A stretch of 34,797 nucleotides of DNA, taken from NCBI GenBank assembly GCA_018058245.1, contig JAGPCC010000014.1:1-34797 (forward strand), in the 5' to 3' direction. A model generated the notes under the pieces. It was not told the origin of the DNA, did not search any database, and worked only from the letters and a program-made list of their open reading frames with translations. The translations under genes were made by a program, and so were the position numbers. Of the stretch, positions 8,322-18,729 are shown one piece after another (position 1 is the first letter of the stretch; every line of letters starts with the position of its first letter). This DNA is from Verrucomicrobiales bacterium. GTDB lineage: Bacteria; Verrucomicrobiota; Verrucomicrobiia; Verrucomicrobiales; DEV007.

Positions 8322-8358
8322 GTTGTCCCGGTCTCACAAGGGCCGGGGCAACTTTCTT
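8322..8358 (+). terminator. Hairpin 1 in the rplL-rpoB spacer (attenuator)
   Basis: GTTGTCCCGG (8322-8331) pairs with CCGGGGCAAC (8343-8352) over 10 positions with one G-U pair, followed by TTTCTT. It has the form of an intrinsic terminator. In Escherichia coli a partial terminator at this place lets ribosomal genes be transcribed several times more than rpoBC; a like role is inferred here. Confidence 0.75.
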
Positions 8359-8439
8359 CGCTTTCCGTTTAAGAAAATCATTGCATCAATCGTAGACAGA
8401 TAAGAAAAAGTGGATCCATTGTTCCCGCAAATCTGAAGT

Positions 8440-8489
8440 GACGTCGAATTCTGAATGCTATCTCCAGCATTCAGGCTTCGTCGTCTTTT
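8440..8489 (+). terminator. Hairpin 2 in the rplL-rpoB spacer (long, with T-run)
   Basis: A perfect 9-bp helix CTGAATGCT/AGCATTCAG (8451-8459, 8466-8474) with a 6-base loop is extended outward past a small internal loop by CGAA/TTCG and GACG/CGTC, and followed by TTTT (8486-8489). It looks like a strong second intrinsic terminator or attenuator. Two in a row before rpoB suggest either tight attenuation or a separate rpoBC promoter. Confidence 0.7.
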
Positions 8490-8500
8490 CGTTTGACGAT

Positions 8501-8514
8501 CGGAACGCGTTCCG
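8501..8514. promoter_or_regulatory. 14-bp perfect palindrome upstream of rpoB
   Basis: CGGAACGCGTTCCG reads the same on both strands. As DNA it could be an operator for a dimeric regulator; as RNA it would form a 5-bp hairpin with a CGCG loop, third in the series of hairpins before rpoB. No binding protein can be named. Confidence 0.45.
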
Positions 8515-8607
8515 GTCCCTGCCTGTATTCTTCCCGAGGGTAGGGGCAGGCGGATTTCATCGACAGTAGTGAAGACGACCCCCTTAGACCAACCTATCAG
8601 AGCCCAT

Positions 8608-11600
8608 ATGTCAGCACGCCCCGAAAAACTTGAACGTTTGTACTTTGGTAAGATCGAAGAGGCGATTGAAACGCCGAACCTGATCGAGGTGCAGCTTGAT
8701 TCTTATAAGGAGTTCCTCCAACAGGATGTCGCCCCCGAAAATCGTGTTTCTACAGGACTTCAGTCAGTCTTTCAGGAAGTGTTTCCGATTCAGAGTTATG
8801 ATGAGAAGTTTACGCTGAACTACTCCCGTTACGAAGTGGGGGAGCCAAAACTGACGGCTCTGGAAGCACTTCGGGATTGTGAAACGTTTAGTGCGCCGCT
8901 CTATGTGACCTTCGCGCTCACTGATGAGAGTGGGACGAAAGAGGAGCGCGTCTACATGGGAGAGCTCCCAATGATGACATTGCGGGGAACCTTTGTGATC
9001 AACGGTGCGGAGCGGGTAATTGTGAGTCAGTTGCACCGTTCACCGGGCGTCTGTTTTGAGACGAATCTTCACTTGAACGGAAAAACGCTCTACGGTTTCC
9101 GCATCATTCCGGATCGCGGCACGTGGATGGAAGTGCAGTTCGATACCAATGATTTGCTCTACGTTTACTTGGACCGTCGTCGGCGTCGGCGCAAGTTCCT
9201 GGCGACTACGTTCCTTCGGGCGATCGGATATCCGACGGATGAAGACATCATCCAACAGTTCTATGATTTTGAGAAACTGAAGATCGATCCTTCGATGGAC
9301 GAGGCGGATCTCGCGAACAAAGTCATTTTTAATGACGTCCTCGACGGCGAGATGGTAGTGGCAAAAGCATACGAGCCGCTCACGCTCGCAACGATCACGC
9401 AGTTGCACTCCCTCGGTGTGAAGTCCGTACCGGTGATTACGGCGTCTCATGATGATCTCCTCATCAAATCGCTGCGGAAAGATCCAGCGAAGACAGAAGA
9501 AGAGGCGCTCAAGGACATCTATCGTCGTCTTCGCCCTGGTGATCCTCCGACGGTTGCAAACGCACGTGCGCTGCTGAAGCGACTATTCTTTGATCCCAAA
9601 AAATATGACCTGACTCGGGTTGGTCGTTACAAGATCAACCAAAAACTGGGTCTCGATGTCGATGACAACGAGCGGGTCATCACTGCAGACGATTTCCTCG
9701 TCTCTATGGCCTATCTTTTCGGTCTGCGTCGCGGAGAAGGTGTTCTTGACGATATCGATCACCTCGGCAGTCGACGGATTCGGGCGGTTGGTGAGCTTCT
9801 TGCGAACCAGTGTCGAGTCGGTCTTGCGAGAACGGAGCGTCTCGTAAAAGAGCGGATGACTCTGTTTGACATCAATTTGGATGGGATGACTCCGTCGAAA
9901 CTGGTAAACCCGAAGGCTCTTTCCGCCGTGGTGCGCGACTTCTTCGGTCGTTCCCAGCTGAGCCAGTTCATGGATCAAATCAACCCGCTGTCGGAGCTGA
10001 CGCACAAACGTCGTCTCTCCGCGCTCGGGCCTGGTGGTTTGAACCGTGATCGCGCCGGCTTTGAAGTTCGTGACGTTCATCCTTCTCACTACGGGCGGAT
10101 TTGTCCGATTGAGACGCCGGAAGGTCCGAACATTGGTCTGATCAATTCGATGAGTTGTTATGCGAGGATCAATGAATTCGGATTCATTGAGACTCCTTAT
10201 CGCCGGATCGTGAAGGGAAAAGTGTCGAAAAAGATCGATTACCTCACGGCGGATCAGGAAGAAAGTTATCTGGTCGCTCAGGCGAACAACCCGATTGACG
10301 ACAAGGGGAATTTTTTGACCGAAAAGATTACGGTTCGCCATCTTGGGGAATTTATCGAGGTCGACCCGACAGAGGCAACCTATATGGATGTCTCACCGAA
10401 GCAGTTGGTTTCGGTGGCGGCGAGTTTGATTCCTTTCCTTGAGCATGATGATGCGAACCGAGCCCTGATGGGTTCGAACATGCAGCGCCAGGGTGTGCCA
10501 CTTCTGGTTTCGGAGTCTCCGTATGTAGGAACCGGGATGGAAGGCAAGGTCGCCCGTGACTCCCGCGCGGTGGTTGTCGCAGAAGGCAACGGAGTGGTTG
10601 CAGCGGCAACTGCGGAAATCATTATTATCACAAAGGACGGCGAGCTTCCCTGCTCAGAGGCGCAGTTCATGACGAACCCCTTTAAGCTGAAAAGTGACAA
10701 GGAGAACGGGACTTATGTCTACCCTCTTCGCAAGTTCATGCGCTCGAACGCGGGAACTTGTATCAATCAAAAGCCCATCATCCGACGTGGCGAAAAGGTG
10801 AAGGCGGGTCAGGTCCTCGCCGATGGTCCGAACACGGAGCATGGGGAGTTGGCGCTCGGCCGGAACGTGCTCGTAGCGTTCATGCCTTGGAATGGATACA
10901 ACTTCGAGGATGCGATCGTGATTTCGGAGCGCATCGTGAAAGAAGACGTCTATACCTCGATTCACATCGATGAATTTGATATCGGTGCTCGTGATACGAA
11001 GCTGGGTCCGGAAGAGATCACTCGCGATATTCCGAATGTCGGGGAAGAAGCGCTGAAGGACCTCGGTCCTGATGGAGTCATCCGCATCGGTGCGGAAGTG
11101 AAGCCTGGTGATATCCTCGTAGGGAAAATCACACCCAAGAGCGAGACGGAGTTGGCGCCGGAAGAGCGACTTCTTCGTGCGATTTTTGGAGAGAAGGCAG
11201 CGGATGTAAAAGATACCTCCCTTCGTGTTCCCTCCGGTTGTGTGGGAATCGTGATGGATGTTCGGATTTCTTCGCGGAATTCTTCGAGCAAAGAAAAACT
11301 CGATCCGAAAGAGCAGCAAAAGCAGCAGAAGCAAATTGTGGACGAGCACAAACGTCGCCACGAAGAGCTCACGGAGCAGTTGACCGAAAAACTTTCGGAT
11401 ATTCTCCTTGGGGAGAAGATCCCGCTTGATGTGGTCGATGGCCGCACCGGCGAGATTATCGTCCCTGCGAACCGCAAGATCACCAAAACTTTGCTTCGCA
11501 AACTGGCCGACAACTACTCGAATATCGAAATCGATCCGAGCCCGGTTCGGAACAAAATTCTGGATATCGTTGCTAGCTACGAACAGAAATTTGCTGATGT

Positions 11601-12459
11601 GGACATGGAGCGGGAGCGTCAACTGGACCGCATCGAGTCCGGGGATGAAGCCGATCCGGGTGTCATCAAGCAGGTGAAAGTCTATGTCGCCAAAAAGCGG
11701 AAACTTTCCGTTGGGGATAAAATGGCCGGTCGTCACGGAAACAAGGGGGTTGTTGCCACGATCGTTCCAGAAGAGGACATGCCCTTCTTGGAAGACGGAA
11801 CTCCTGTTGATATTTGTTTGAACCCTCTCGGTGTGCCGAGCCGGATGAATGTCGGGCAGGTTCTCGAGACTCACCTCGGAGTCGCGGCGAAAGCCCTTGG
11901 ATTTAAGGTGGCGACACCCGTGTTCGATGGAATTCCAGAGAGCAAAATTGTGGAATATCTCGAAGAAGCGCAGAAGATCCCTGGTTTCGAGTGGATCGGA
12001 ACCAATGGGAAATCCCAGTTGTATGATGGCCGTACCGGCGATCCGTTCTACCAGACGGTCGTGGTGGGAACCATCTACATGCTGAAGCTCGGCCACCTTG
12101 TGCAGGACAAAATCCATGCTCGGGCGGTCGGTCCCTACTCGCTGGTCACGCAACAACCGCTCGGCGGGAAAGCGCAGTATGGTGGGCAGCGATTCGGGGA
12201 GATGGAAGTATGGGCTCTCGAGGCCTATGGTGCGGCTTACACGCTGCAGGAACTTCTCACCGTGAAATCGGATGACGTCCAAGGACGGACCCGGATTTAC
12301 GAATCGATTGTCAAAGGAGACAATACGCTGGACGCCGGAACTCCAGAGTCCTTCAACGTCCTGATCAAGGAAATGCAGAGCCTCGGTCTCGACATTCGTG
12401 TCGGAACCTCGGACCGCTCTCCTGAAGAAATTCTAACCGACAGTCTCGCAATCTCCTGA
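8608..12459 (+). CDS. rpoB: DNA-directed RNA polymerase subunit beta
   Basis: RpoB forms one pincer of RNA polymerase and part of the active site. With the ATG at 8608 ([15 protein letters not shown]) it has 1283 residues; a GTG at 8569 would add 13, but the downstream ATG aligns better with the usual short lead into the YFGKI segment. The rifampicin region is intact (about 449-475): FMDQ with Asp456, THKRR with His466 and LSALGPGG with Ser471 match the sensitive residues D516, H526 and S531 of E. coli. Further landmarks are [32 protein letters not shown], the [12 protein letters not shown] active-site segment (near 1037) and the C-terminal [20 protein letters not shown] Lys/Gln-rich insertion lies near residue 895-930, as in many RpoB proteins. 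Confidence 0.97.
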   Translation: MSARPEKLERLYFGKIEEAIETPNLIEVQLDSYKEFLQQDVAPENRVSTGLQSVFQEVFPIQSYDEKFTLNYSRYEVGEPKLTALEALRDCETFSAPLYVTFALTDESGTKEERVYMGELPMMTLRGTFVINGAERVIVSQLHRSPGVCFETNLHLNGKTLYGFRIIPDRGTWMEVQFDTNDLLYVYLDRRRRRRKFLATTFLRAIGYPTDEDIIQQFYDFEKLKIDPSMDEADLANKVIFNDVLDGEMVVAKAYEPLTLATITQLHSLGVKSVPVITASHDDLLIKSLRKDPAKTEEEALKDIYRRLRPGDPPTVANARALLKRLFFDPKKYDLTRVGRYKINQKLGLDVDDNERVITADDFLVSMAYLFGLRRGEGVLDDIDHLGSRRIRAVGELLANQCRVGLARTERLVKERMTLFDINLDGMTPSKLVNPKALSAVVRDFFGRSQLSQFMDQINPLSELTHKRRLSALGPGGLNRDRAGFEVRDVHPSHYGRICPIETPEGPNIGLINSMSCYARINEFGFIETPYRRIVKGKVSKKIDYLTADQEESYLVAQANNPIDDKGNFLTEKITVRHLGEFIEVDPTEATYMDVSPKQLVSVAASLIPFLEHDDANRALMGSNMQRQGVPLLVSESPYVGTGMEGKVARDSRAVVVAEGNGVVAAATAEIIIITKDGELPCSEAQFMTNPFKLKSDKENGTYVYPLRKFMRSNAGTCINQKPIIRRGEKVKAGQVLADGPNTEHGELALGRNVLVAFMPWNGYNFEDAIVISERIVKEDVYTSIHIDEFDIGARDTKLGPEEITRDIPNVGEEALKDLGPDGVIRIGAEVKPGDILVGKITPKSETELAPEERLLRAIFGEKAADVKDTSLRVPSGCVGIVMDVRISSRNSSSKEKLDPKEQQKQQKQIVDEHKRRHEELTEQLTEKLSDILLGEKIPLDVVDGRTGEIIVPANRKITKTLLRKLADNYSNIEIDPSPVRNKILDIVASYEQKFADVDMERERQLDRIESGDEADPGVIKQVKVYVAKKRKLSVGDKMAGRHGNKGVVATIVPEEDMPFLEDGTPVDICLNPLGVPSRMNVGQVLETHLGVAAKALGFKVATPVFDGIPESKIVEYLEEAQKIPGFEWIGTNGKSQLYDGRTGDPFYQTVVVGTIYMLKLGHLVQDKIHARAVGPYSLVTQQPLGGKAQYGGQRFGEMEVWALEAYGAAYTLQELLTVKSDDVQGRTRIYESIVKGDNTLDAGTPESFNVLIKEMQSLGLDIRVGTSDRSPEEILTDSLAIS

Positions 12460-12509
12460 TTGTTCCGAATCGAGTCATTTTAGCATTCGAACCTTAGCCC
12501 CTTAATATT

Positions 12510-15500
12510 GTGTCTGTTCCATCCCTAAGTTCTGAATCACACCTGGACGAAATTTTCGGTCTTGAGCGCAAGTCCGACAGTTTCGATCATGTTCGCATCA
12601 CGGTTGCCAATCCCGAAACGATCCGTTCGTGGAGCCGCGGCGAAGTGAAAAATCCGGAAACCATTAATTACCGGACGTTTAAACCGGAGAAAGGCGGTCT
12701 CTTCTGTGAGCGTATTTTCGGTCCGACAAAGGATTGGGAGTGTGCTTGTGGAAAATACAAGCGTATCAAGCACAAGGGTACCGTTTGTGACCGTTGTGGG
12801 GTGGAAGTGACGCTTTCCCGAGTCCGGCGCGAGCGGATGGGGCACATTGAACTTGCCGTTTCAGTGTCTCACATCTGGTTCTACAAGTGTATGCCATCGC
12901 GCATCGGTCTCATGCTCGACATGAGTGCCCGCCAGTTGGAGCGAGTGATCTACTACGAAGACTATTTTGTGGTCGATCCCGGGAACACTCCGCTGGAAGC
13001 GGGCCAGTTGCTCACGGAACTCGAATACCGTGATGCTCAAGAGGAGTATGGTGTCGAAGGATTCCAGGCAGGGATGGGTGCAGAGGCGGTGCGTGATCTT
13101 CTCGCACGGGTTGACCTCCCTTCTCTGATCGTTGATCTCGAAGAGGCCATGGGCAAAACCCGTTCCAAGCAGGTACGGAAGAAGCTCGCGAAACGGCTGA
13201 AGCTTGCGCAGGGATTCCACAACTCGAAGACCCGTCCGGAATGGATGATCCTCGAAGTGTTGCCGGTGATCCCCCCGGATCTCCGCCCGCTTGTGCCACT
13301 GGAAGGCGGTCGTTTTGCCACTTCCGATTTGAATGACCTCTATCGTCGTGTCATCAACCGGAACAATCGACTCAAGAACCTGCTCCAGCTCAAGACCCCG
13401 GACGTGATTATTCGAAACGAAAAACGGATGCTGCAAGAAGCGGTCGATGCGCTCTTCGACAACGGTCGTCACGGGCGCGCTGTGACCGGTGCGGGCAATC
13501 GAGCCCTCAAGTCCCTTTCCGACATGTTAAAAGGAAAGGGCGGTCGTTTCCGTCAGAACCTCCTTGGAAAGCGTGTCGATTATTCAGGTCGATCGGTCAT
13601 CGTGATCGGGCCCGATCTCAAACTCCATCAGTGTGGACTTCCGAAGAAAATGGCGCTCGTTCTTTTCGAGCCGTTCATTATCCGTCGCCTCAAGGAACTG
13701 GGCTACGTACACACCGTGCGAAGTGCGAAGAAATTGATCGAGCGGAAGACTTCGGAAGTTTGGGATATTCTGGAGGAAGTCACAAAAGGACACCCGGTTC
13801 TCCTGAACCGAGCCCCGACGCTGCACCGTCTCTCGATCCAGGCGTTCGAGCCGGTTCTCATCGAAGGATCTGCCATCCGGGTTCACCCTCTCGTCTGTAC
13901 TGCCTACAACGCCGACTTTGATGGTGACCAAATGGCGGTTCACGTTCCGCTTTCGGTCGAGGCGCAAATGGAAGCCCGCATGTTGATGTTGGCTCCGAAT
14001 AACATCTTCACCCCGTCGAGCGGCAAGCCGATCACGGTTCCGTCGCAGGATATCATTTTGGGTGTGTATTTCCTCACCTATTGCCGCCAGATTCCGCTTC
14101 GGGATCCGGAACTCGAGCGCACCCTGCCTCTTTTCGCCGACACTTCGGAAGTGGAGTTTGCGGTGGCAAGCCGACGGATCGATATGCATGATCCGATCCG
14201 GATGCGTAACCCTGACTTTGGCACGACAGAGCGCATTTTCGGAGATCGGGATCGCAAGATCCTCATCACCACAGCTGGGCGGGTTCGTTTCAATGAAATT
14301 TGGCCCGAGGAATTGGGGTTTTTCAACGGAACGGTAGCGAAGAAGCAAATTTCGGACATTATCTGGCGTTGTTACCAGGTCTCCGGCCAGGAGGGAACCG
14401 TGCGTTCTCTGGATGCGCTGAAGTCTCTCGGGTTCCGCGAGGCAACTCGCTCCGGGACTTCCGTCGGGATTTTCGACATGCTCATTCCTGTCGAAAAAGA
14501 AGCCGAAGTAGATCGTGCAACCGCCGAAGTGAAGAAGGCGAATGATCAGTATCGCTCCGGTGTGATCACGAACAAGGAACGTTACAACAAGATTGTGGAC
14601 ATCTGGACGCTCGCTGGTGATGAGATCACCAAGGCGCTCTTCCGCACGATTGAGCACAACGGAGGGAAACACCTCCCGAGTCCTCTTTTCATGATGGTCG
14701 ATTCCGGTGCTCGAGGGAACCGCCAGCAGATCAAGCAGCTTTCCGGAATGCGCGGTTTGATGGCAAAGCCCTCCGGCGAGATCATCGAACGTCCGATTAT
14801 TTCGAACTTCCGCTCCGGTCTTTCGGTTCTAGAATACTTCATCTCGACCCACGGAGCCCGTAAGGGACTCGCGGATACTGCACTGAAGACCGCTGACTCG
14901 GGATATATGACCCGGAAGTTGGTGGACGTAGCCCAGGACGTGATCATCACGGAGCAGGACTGCGGAACGGCCAATGGCATCATCGTGAAATCGATTTACG
15001 AAGGTGACGAAGAAGCGGTCGATCTGAAGACAAGGATTTACGGTCGAGTTTCCGCTGAGAAAGTAGTCAACGGCGAAGAAACTGTTGTGAAGCCGGGCGA
15101 CATGATCACCGAGTTGATCGCATTGCGTCTCAATGACATCGGGCACGAGCAGTTGAAGATCCGTTCGGTCCTCACTTGTGAGAGCCGTCGGGGTTGTTGT
15201 GCGAAATGTTACGGAATGAACCTCTCCTCCAATGTCATGGCGAAGATCGGCGAAGCCGTCGGGATCGTTGCGGCACAGTCGATTGGTGAACCGGGAACTC
15301 AGCTTACGATGCGTACTTTCCACGTCGGTGGTGTCGCTTCGGGAACTTTCAAGCAGCCCATCATCAAGGCAAAAGCCAAGGGAACCGTCCACTTCAACAA
15401 CCTTCGGGTGGTGGAGACACCGGACAAAATGTTTGTCGCGTTGAATAAGAACGGCACCATTTCGATCCACGAGAAGGACGGTCGTGAGCTGGAGTCCTAT

Positions 15501-16679
15501 AACATCGTGAGTGGCTCGGTCATTCGTTTTGCGGACAACAGCGAGATCAAAAAAGGGGATACCCTTGCGACTTGGGATCCGTACAGCGTGCCAGTGATCA
15601 CGGAGAAGAGCGGGAAGATCAAATTCCGCGATATGATCCAGGGGATTACCCTCGATACCGAGATCGATAAGGAAACGAATACGAAAGGACTCGTCGTCAT
15701 CGAACACAAGGAAGACTTGCACCCGCAGGTTCTCATCGTGGACGCGAAGACTGGCGAAGAACTTTCCGCTTACTCCATCCCGACCGGAGCTCACCTCTCG
15801 GTGAAGGAAGGGCAGACCGTAACGGGTGGTGATCAGTTGGCGAAAACGCCACGCAAAGTGTCGGAAACGAAGGATATCACCGGTGGTCTTCCCCGAGTCG
15901 CCGAGCTTTTCGAAGCCCGGAAGCCGAAGGAAGTGGCCGAGATCGCGAAGATCAACGGAGAGGTTTCGATCGGTGGAACGATCCGTGCGAAGCGCAAGCT
16001 GATCGTGACGGACTCCGAAACCGGTGAGCAGGAGGAACACCTCATTCCGCTCGGGAAGCACTATCTGGTGCAACCTGGTGATACGGTTCACAAAGGCCAG
16101 AAACTTACGGAAGGGGCCGTCATTCCGCATGACATTCTCGACATTCTCGGGCCTCACGCACTCATGGAGCACCTCGTCAGCGAGGTGCAGGACGTCTATC
16201 GTCTTCAGGGGGTGGAGATCAACGATAAACACATCGAGATCATTATCCGCCAGATGCTTCGGAAAGTTCGCATCACCGATCCAGGAGATACTCAGTTCCT
16301 CTGGGGCGACCAGATCGAGAAGACTACCTTCGAAGCGATCAACGTAGACATGGTGGAGCAGGGTGGTAAACCTGCCGAGGGCGAACCCGTCCTTCTCGGG
16401 ATCACCAAGGCATCTCTCGAAACGGACAGCTTCATTTCCGCTGCCTCTTTCCAGGACACAACCCGTGTTCTTACGGAAGCGTCGACCCTGGGACGAATCG
16501 ATTACCTCCGCGGTTTCAAAGAGAACGTCATCATGGGGCACCTCATTCCCGCCGGAACAGGATTCCATACCACCAGGAACATCGGAGTGATCGAGCATGG
16601 TCACGCGGATGACCTTGTGAATGAAGTAGCACCTGAGGAGGAAGAAAACCCTCTTGATATGCTCGAAGAATTCGCCTGA
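12510..16679 (+). CDS. rpoC: DNA-directed RNA polymerase subunit beta'
   Basis: RpoC carries the catalytic magnesium. The 1389-residue product starts at a GTG, 50 bases after rpoB. The N-terminal zinc ribbon has Cys78, Cys80, Cys93 and Cys96; the catalytic loop [12 protein letters not shown] (467-478) holds Asp469, Asp471 and Asp473; the second zinc site uses about Cys818, Cys890, Cys897 and Cys900 ([11 protein letters not shown]). Trigger-loop and bridge-helix sequences ([38 protein letters not shown]) are complete. Length is normal for the E. coli-like single-chain beta'. No ATG lies in frame near the start that would keep the N-terminus, and no Shine-Dalgarno sequence is seen. A strong terminator follows. 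Confidence 0.97.
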   Translation: MSVPSLSSESHLDEIFGLERKSDSFDHVRITVANPETIRSWSRGEVKNPETINYRTFKPEKGGLFCERIFGPTKDWECACGKYKRIKHKGTVCDRCGVEVTLSRVRRERMGHIELAVSVSHIWFYKCMPSRIGLMLDMSARQLERVIYYEDYFVVDPGNTPLEAGQLLTELEYRDAQEEYGVEGFQAGMGAEAVRDLLARVDLPSLIVDLEEAMGKTRSKQVRKKLAKRLKLAQGFHNSKTRPEWMILEVLPVIPPDLRPLVPLEGGRFATSDLNDLYRRVINRNNRLKNLLQLKTPDVIIRNEKRMLQEAVDALFDNGRHGRAVTGAGNRALKSLSDMLKGKGGRFRQNLLGKRVDYSGRSVIVIGPDLKLHQCGLPKKMALVLFEPFIIRRLKELGYVHTVRSAKKLIERKTSEVWDILEEVTKGHPVLLNRAPTLHRLSIQAFEPVLIEGSAIRVHPLVCTAYNADFDGDQMAVHVPLSVEAQMEARMLMLAPNNIFTPSSGKPITVPSQDIILGVYFLTYCRQIPLRDPELERTLPLFADTSEVEFAVASRRIDMHDPIRMRNPDFGTTERIFGDRDRKILITTAGRVRFNEIWPEELGFFNGTVAKKQISDIIWRCYQVSGQEGTVRSLDALKSLGFREATRSGTSVGIFDMLIPVEKEAEVDRATAEVKKANDQYRSGVITNKERYNKIVDIWTLAGDEITKALFRTIEHNGGKHLPSPLFMMVDSGARGNRQQIKQLSGMRGLMAKPSGEIIERPIISNFRSGLSVLEYFISTHGARKGLADTALKTADSGYMTRKLVDVAQDVIITEQDCGTANGIIVKSIYEGDEEAVDLKTRIYGRVSAEKVVNGEETVVKPGDMITELIALRLNDIGHEQLKIRSVLTCESRRGCCAKCYGMNLSSNVMAKIGEAVGIVAAQSIGEPGTQLTMRTFHVGGVASGTFKQPIIKAKAKGTVHFNNLRVVETPDKMFVALNKNGTISIHEKDGRELESYNIVSGSVIRFADNSEIKKGDTLATWDPYSVPVITEKSGKIKFRDMIQGITLDTEIDKETNTKGLVVIEHKEDLHPQVLIVDAKTGEELSAYSIPTGAHLSVKEGQTVTGGDQLAKTPRKVSETKDITGGLPRVAELFEARKPKEVAEIAKINGEVSIGGTIRAKRKLIVTDSETGEQEEHLIPLGKHYLVQPGDTVHKGQKLTEGAVIPHDILDILGPHALMEHLVSEVQDVYRLQGVEINDKHIEIIIRQMLRKVRITDPGDTQFLWGDQIEKTTFEAINVDMVEQGGKPAEGEPVLLGITKASLETDSFISAASFQDTTRVLTEASTLGRIDYLRGFKENVIMGHLIPAGTGFHTTRNIGVIEHGHADDLVNEVAPEEEENPLDMLEEFA

Positions 16680-16701
16680 GAATTCGCCGAATGAAAATTC
16701 T

Positions 16702-16738
16702 GCCGGGACGTGGGAGCAATCCGCGTCCCGGCTTTTCT
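16702..16738 (+). terminator. Intrinsic terminator after rpoC
   Basis: A perfect 9-bp GC-rich stem GCCGGGACG/CGTCCCGGC (16702-16710, 16724-16732) with a 13-base loop is followed by TTTTCT. It lies 22 bases after the rpoC stop and ends the rpoBC transcript. Confidence 0.88.
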
Positions 16739-16739
16739 C

Positions 16740-16767
16740 TTGATTTCCCAATTTATCGCGGTTTAGT
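16740..16767 (+). promoter_or_regulatory. Candidate promoter for rpsB-tsf
   Basis: TTGATT (16740-16745) and TTTAGT (16762-16767) are spaced by 16 bases, each matching 4 of 6 consensus positions, directly after the rpoC terminator. A GC-rich discriminator (GCCGCCCGC) follows, as at the candidate tRNA-Thr/tuf promoter. This would give an rpsB leader of roughly 105 bases. Confidence 0.4.
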
Positions 16768-16881
16768 GCCGCCCGCTCCGAACCATCTACTACAACAACG
16801 AAAAGCGAAACGGGGCATCCTCAGATTCGATGGCGCTTTTCAAAATCCAAAGATTTCCTGCAATAAGGAATTCACCTCATT

Positions 16882-17559
16882 ATGTCTAACGAACTTATCA
16901 CAGAGCTGGTCGAAGCCGGTGTCCATTTTGGCCACCAGTCCCGTAAATGGAATCCGAGAATGCGCCCGTATATTCTCGGGGAACGCCAGAACGTTCACAT
17001 TATCAATCTGGAGAAGACTGCGGAACAGCTCGACGCTTCCGGTGCATTTCTCCGCGATCTTGTTTCCAAAGGAAAGAAAATCCTTTTTGTAGGGTGCAAA
17101 CGCCAGGCCCAGGATGCTGTCCGCGAAGCGGCTGAGGCGACCGGTCAGTACTACGTAAATCACCGCTGGTTGGGTGGCACTCTCACCAATCTTCCGACCG
17201 TTCGCCGCAGTGTTGGTCGGATGGAGTCATTGGAGAACCTTCAGAAGTCCCCGGACTTCAAGAAAATGAGCAAAAAGGAGATCGCTTCTCTCAATCGGGA
17301 GAAGAACAAACTTCACCTTCGTCTTTCTGGAATTCGCAAAATGGATCGTCTTCCCGACGCCATGGTCATCGTTGATTCTGCTCGGGAATACAACGCGATC
17401 AATGAAGCTCGCAAGTTACGAATCCCGATCGTCGCGATGGTAGACTCTAATGCCGACCCCGATGTGATCGATTACCCCATCGTCTCGAATGACGATGCAA
17501 TCCGTTCCATTCGTGTGGTTCTGAAGAAACTGATTGATCCGGTAATTCCGATTGTCTAA
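16882..17559 (+). CDS. rpsB: 30S ribosomal protein S2
   Basis: S2 binds late to the small subunit near the head-body junction and is needed for S1 binding. The 225-residue product begins with the conserved LVEAGVHFGHQSRKWNPRMRPYI (10-32 region) and has the signature HRWLGGTLTN and PIVAMVDSNADPDVIDYPI. At 225 residues it lacks the extended C-terminal tail found in longer family members but is otherwise complete. It is paired with tsf, the conserved bacterial arrangement. The ATG follows GGAATTCACCTCATT, with no Shine-Dalgarno sequence. Confidence 0.97.
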   Translation: MSNELITELVEAGVHFGHQSRKWNPRMRPYILGERQNVHIINLEKTAEQLDASGAFLRDLVSKGKKILFVGCKRQAQDAVREAAEATGQYYVNHRWLGGTLTNLPTVRRSVGRMESLENLQKSPDFKKMSKKEIASLNREKNKLHLRLSGIRKMDRLPDAMVIVDSAREYNAINEARKLRIPIVAMVDSNADPDVIDYPIVSNDDAIRSIRVVLKKLIDPVIPIV

Positions 17560-17565
17560 TAACAC

Positions 17566-17596
17566 GACGGATGGGTGTCGCTGATCCCCATCCGTC
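17566..17596 (+). other. Perfect 10-bp hairpin between rpsB and tsf
   Basis: GACGGATGGG (17566-17575) pairs exactly with CCCATCCGTC (17587-17596) around an 11-base loop, seven bases after the rpsB stop. There is no T-run, so full termination is unlikely. It may protect the rpsB message from 3' decay or set the rpsB:tsf ratio. Confidence 0.65.
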
Positions 17597-17691
17597 CCGA
17601 TTCCGGGCAGGGTGCTGGCTCATCGACGGAATCGTCACGGAATCGCTGTCGCGAATTCCCCGTACTGACTACTACAAACGCACTTGATACT

Positions 17692-18576
17692 ATGGCTGAA
17701 ATCACTGTTGAACTGATTAAGACCCTTCGCGATAAAACCAACGCAGGGATGATGGATTGCAAAGCGGCACTCGCGGAAGCAAATGGCGACCTGGAAGCGG
17801 CGGAAACAGTTCTCCGGAAAAAGGGGATCGCCGACGCAGATAAAAAGGCGGGACGTGACGCAAAAGAAGGGGTCATCGCTTCACGCATTCTTGCGGACGG
17901 AAAGACCGGCATTCTCGTGGAAGTGAACTGCGAAACTGACTTCGTTGCAAAGAACGAAAACTTTCGTGAATTTGTCGAAGCGATTATCAGTCACATCGCG
18001 GACAGCCCGAGCGTTGATTCTCTCAGCGAATTGCAGGCGCAGAAATTCTCTCAAGATTCCTCGCTCACTCTCGAAGAGTTCATCAAGGCGAAGGTTGGCG
18101 CTCTCGGAGAGAACATGGGCTTGGGCCGTTTTGCCAAATTCGAGCTTGCCGGTGAGGGGTCTGAGGGATCGTATATTCACATGCAGGGCCGGGTCGGTGT
18201 GCTCGTGGAAGTGCAGTGCACCAAGGCAGCTACCGCATCTACGAGTGAGTTCACCACTTTTGTGAAAGATCTCACTCTGCACATTGCGGCGGCTCAGCCG
18301 ATCTGTGTAGATCGCAGTCAGGTTCCGACCGACAAGGTGGAAGCCGAGCGCGACATTTTCCGTGACCAGATGAAGGGCAAACCTGCCGAAATCATCGAGA
18401 AAATCATCGACGGGAAACTTGGCAAGTTCTACTCGAACAATTGCCTTCTTGATCAGGGGTTCATCAAAGACCCCGACAAGACGATTCAAAGCCTCCTCGA
18501 CGAACTTTCCAAGGCAACCGGTGACACGGTCACGGTGGCTCGTTTCCAGCGCTATGCGGTGGGTGAGGAAGCCTGA
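17692..18576 (+). CDS. tsf: Elongation factor Ts
   Basis: EF-Ts exchanges GDP for GTP on EF-Tu. The ATG at 17692 gives 294 residues, beginning MAEITVELIKTLRDKTNAGM. The N-terminal UBA-like domain (about 1-46) has the conserved DKTNAGMMDCKAAL, and the core carries VEVNCETDFVAKN (77-88), the segment that contacts the EF-Tu nucleotide site. The frame is open a further 39 codons upstream, but those codons include the rpsB-tsf hairpin and lack family similarity. It is co-directional with rpsB and ends before a strong terminator. Confidence 0.97.
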   Translation: MAEITVELIKTLRDKTNAGMMDCKAALAEANGDLEAAETVLRKKGIADADKKAGRDAKEGVIASRILADGKTGILVEVNCETDFVAKNENFREFVEAIISHIADSPSVDSLSELQAQKFSQDSSLTLEEFIKAKVGALGENMGLGRFAKFELAGEGSEGSYIHMQGRVGVLVEVQCTKAATASTSEFTTFVKDLTLHIAAAQPICVDRSQVPTDKVEAERDIFRDQMKGKPAEIIEKIIDGKLGKFYSNNCLLDQGFIKDPDKTIQSLLDELSKATGDTVTVARFQRYAVGEEA

Positions 18577-18608
18577 TCGATCGGGTTGTCACTCTGAACT
18601 CTTTGAAA

Positions 18609-18637
18609 AACTCGGACTCACAAGGTCCGGGTTTTTT
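18609..18637 (+). terminator. Intrinsic terminator after tsf
   Basis: AACTCGGAC (18609-18617) pairs with GTCCGGGTT (18625-18633) with one G-U pair and a 7-base loop, and the arm runs into six consecutive T residues (18632-18637). It closes the rpsB-tsf transcript and marks the border to the accessory region. Confidence 0.92.
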
Positions 18638-18729
18638 CGTGCCCTCCCGGATGATCTCGATAGGTCCGATTGCCAGGAAGGATCACGAGTTGACGAATCC
18701 CCCTCCGAGGGTTCATCCTTATAAGAAAT

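Noticed and set aside
9949..10030. Possible rifampicin-resistance changes in rpoB
   Set aside because: The residues matching E. coli D516, H526 and S531 are wild type; the single Ile in place of Asn in FMDQI is not one of the main resistance positions.
10654..12282. A 542-codon open frame on the minus strand opposite rpoB
   Set aside because: It is antisense to an intact rpoB and its translation is rich in Arg, His and Phe with no domain signal, as expected for a shadow frame in GC-rich DNA.
14829..16751. A 640-codon open frame on the minus strand opposite rpoC
   Set aside because: It mirrors rpoC codon structure, has no recognisable domain, and rpoC on the plus strand is complete with all catalytic and zinc residues.
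17575..17691. N-terminal extension of tsf by 39 codons
   Set aside because: It begins inside the rpsB-tsf hairpin, and the conserved EF-Ts N-terminus starts at the ATG at 17692.
18690..18725. TTGACG and TATAAG as a promoter for the SASA esterase
   Set aside because: The spacing is 24 bases, too long for a standard promoter.
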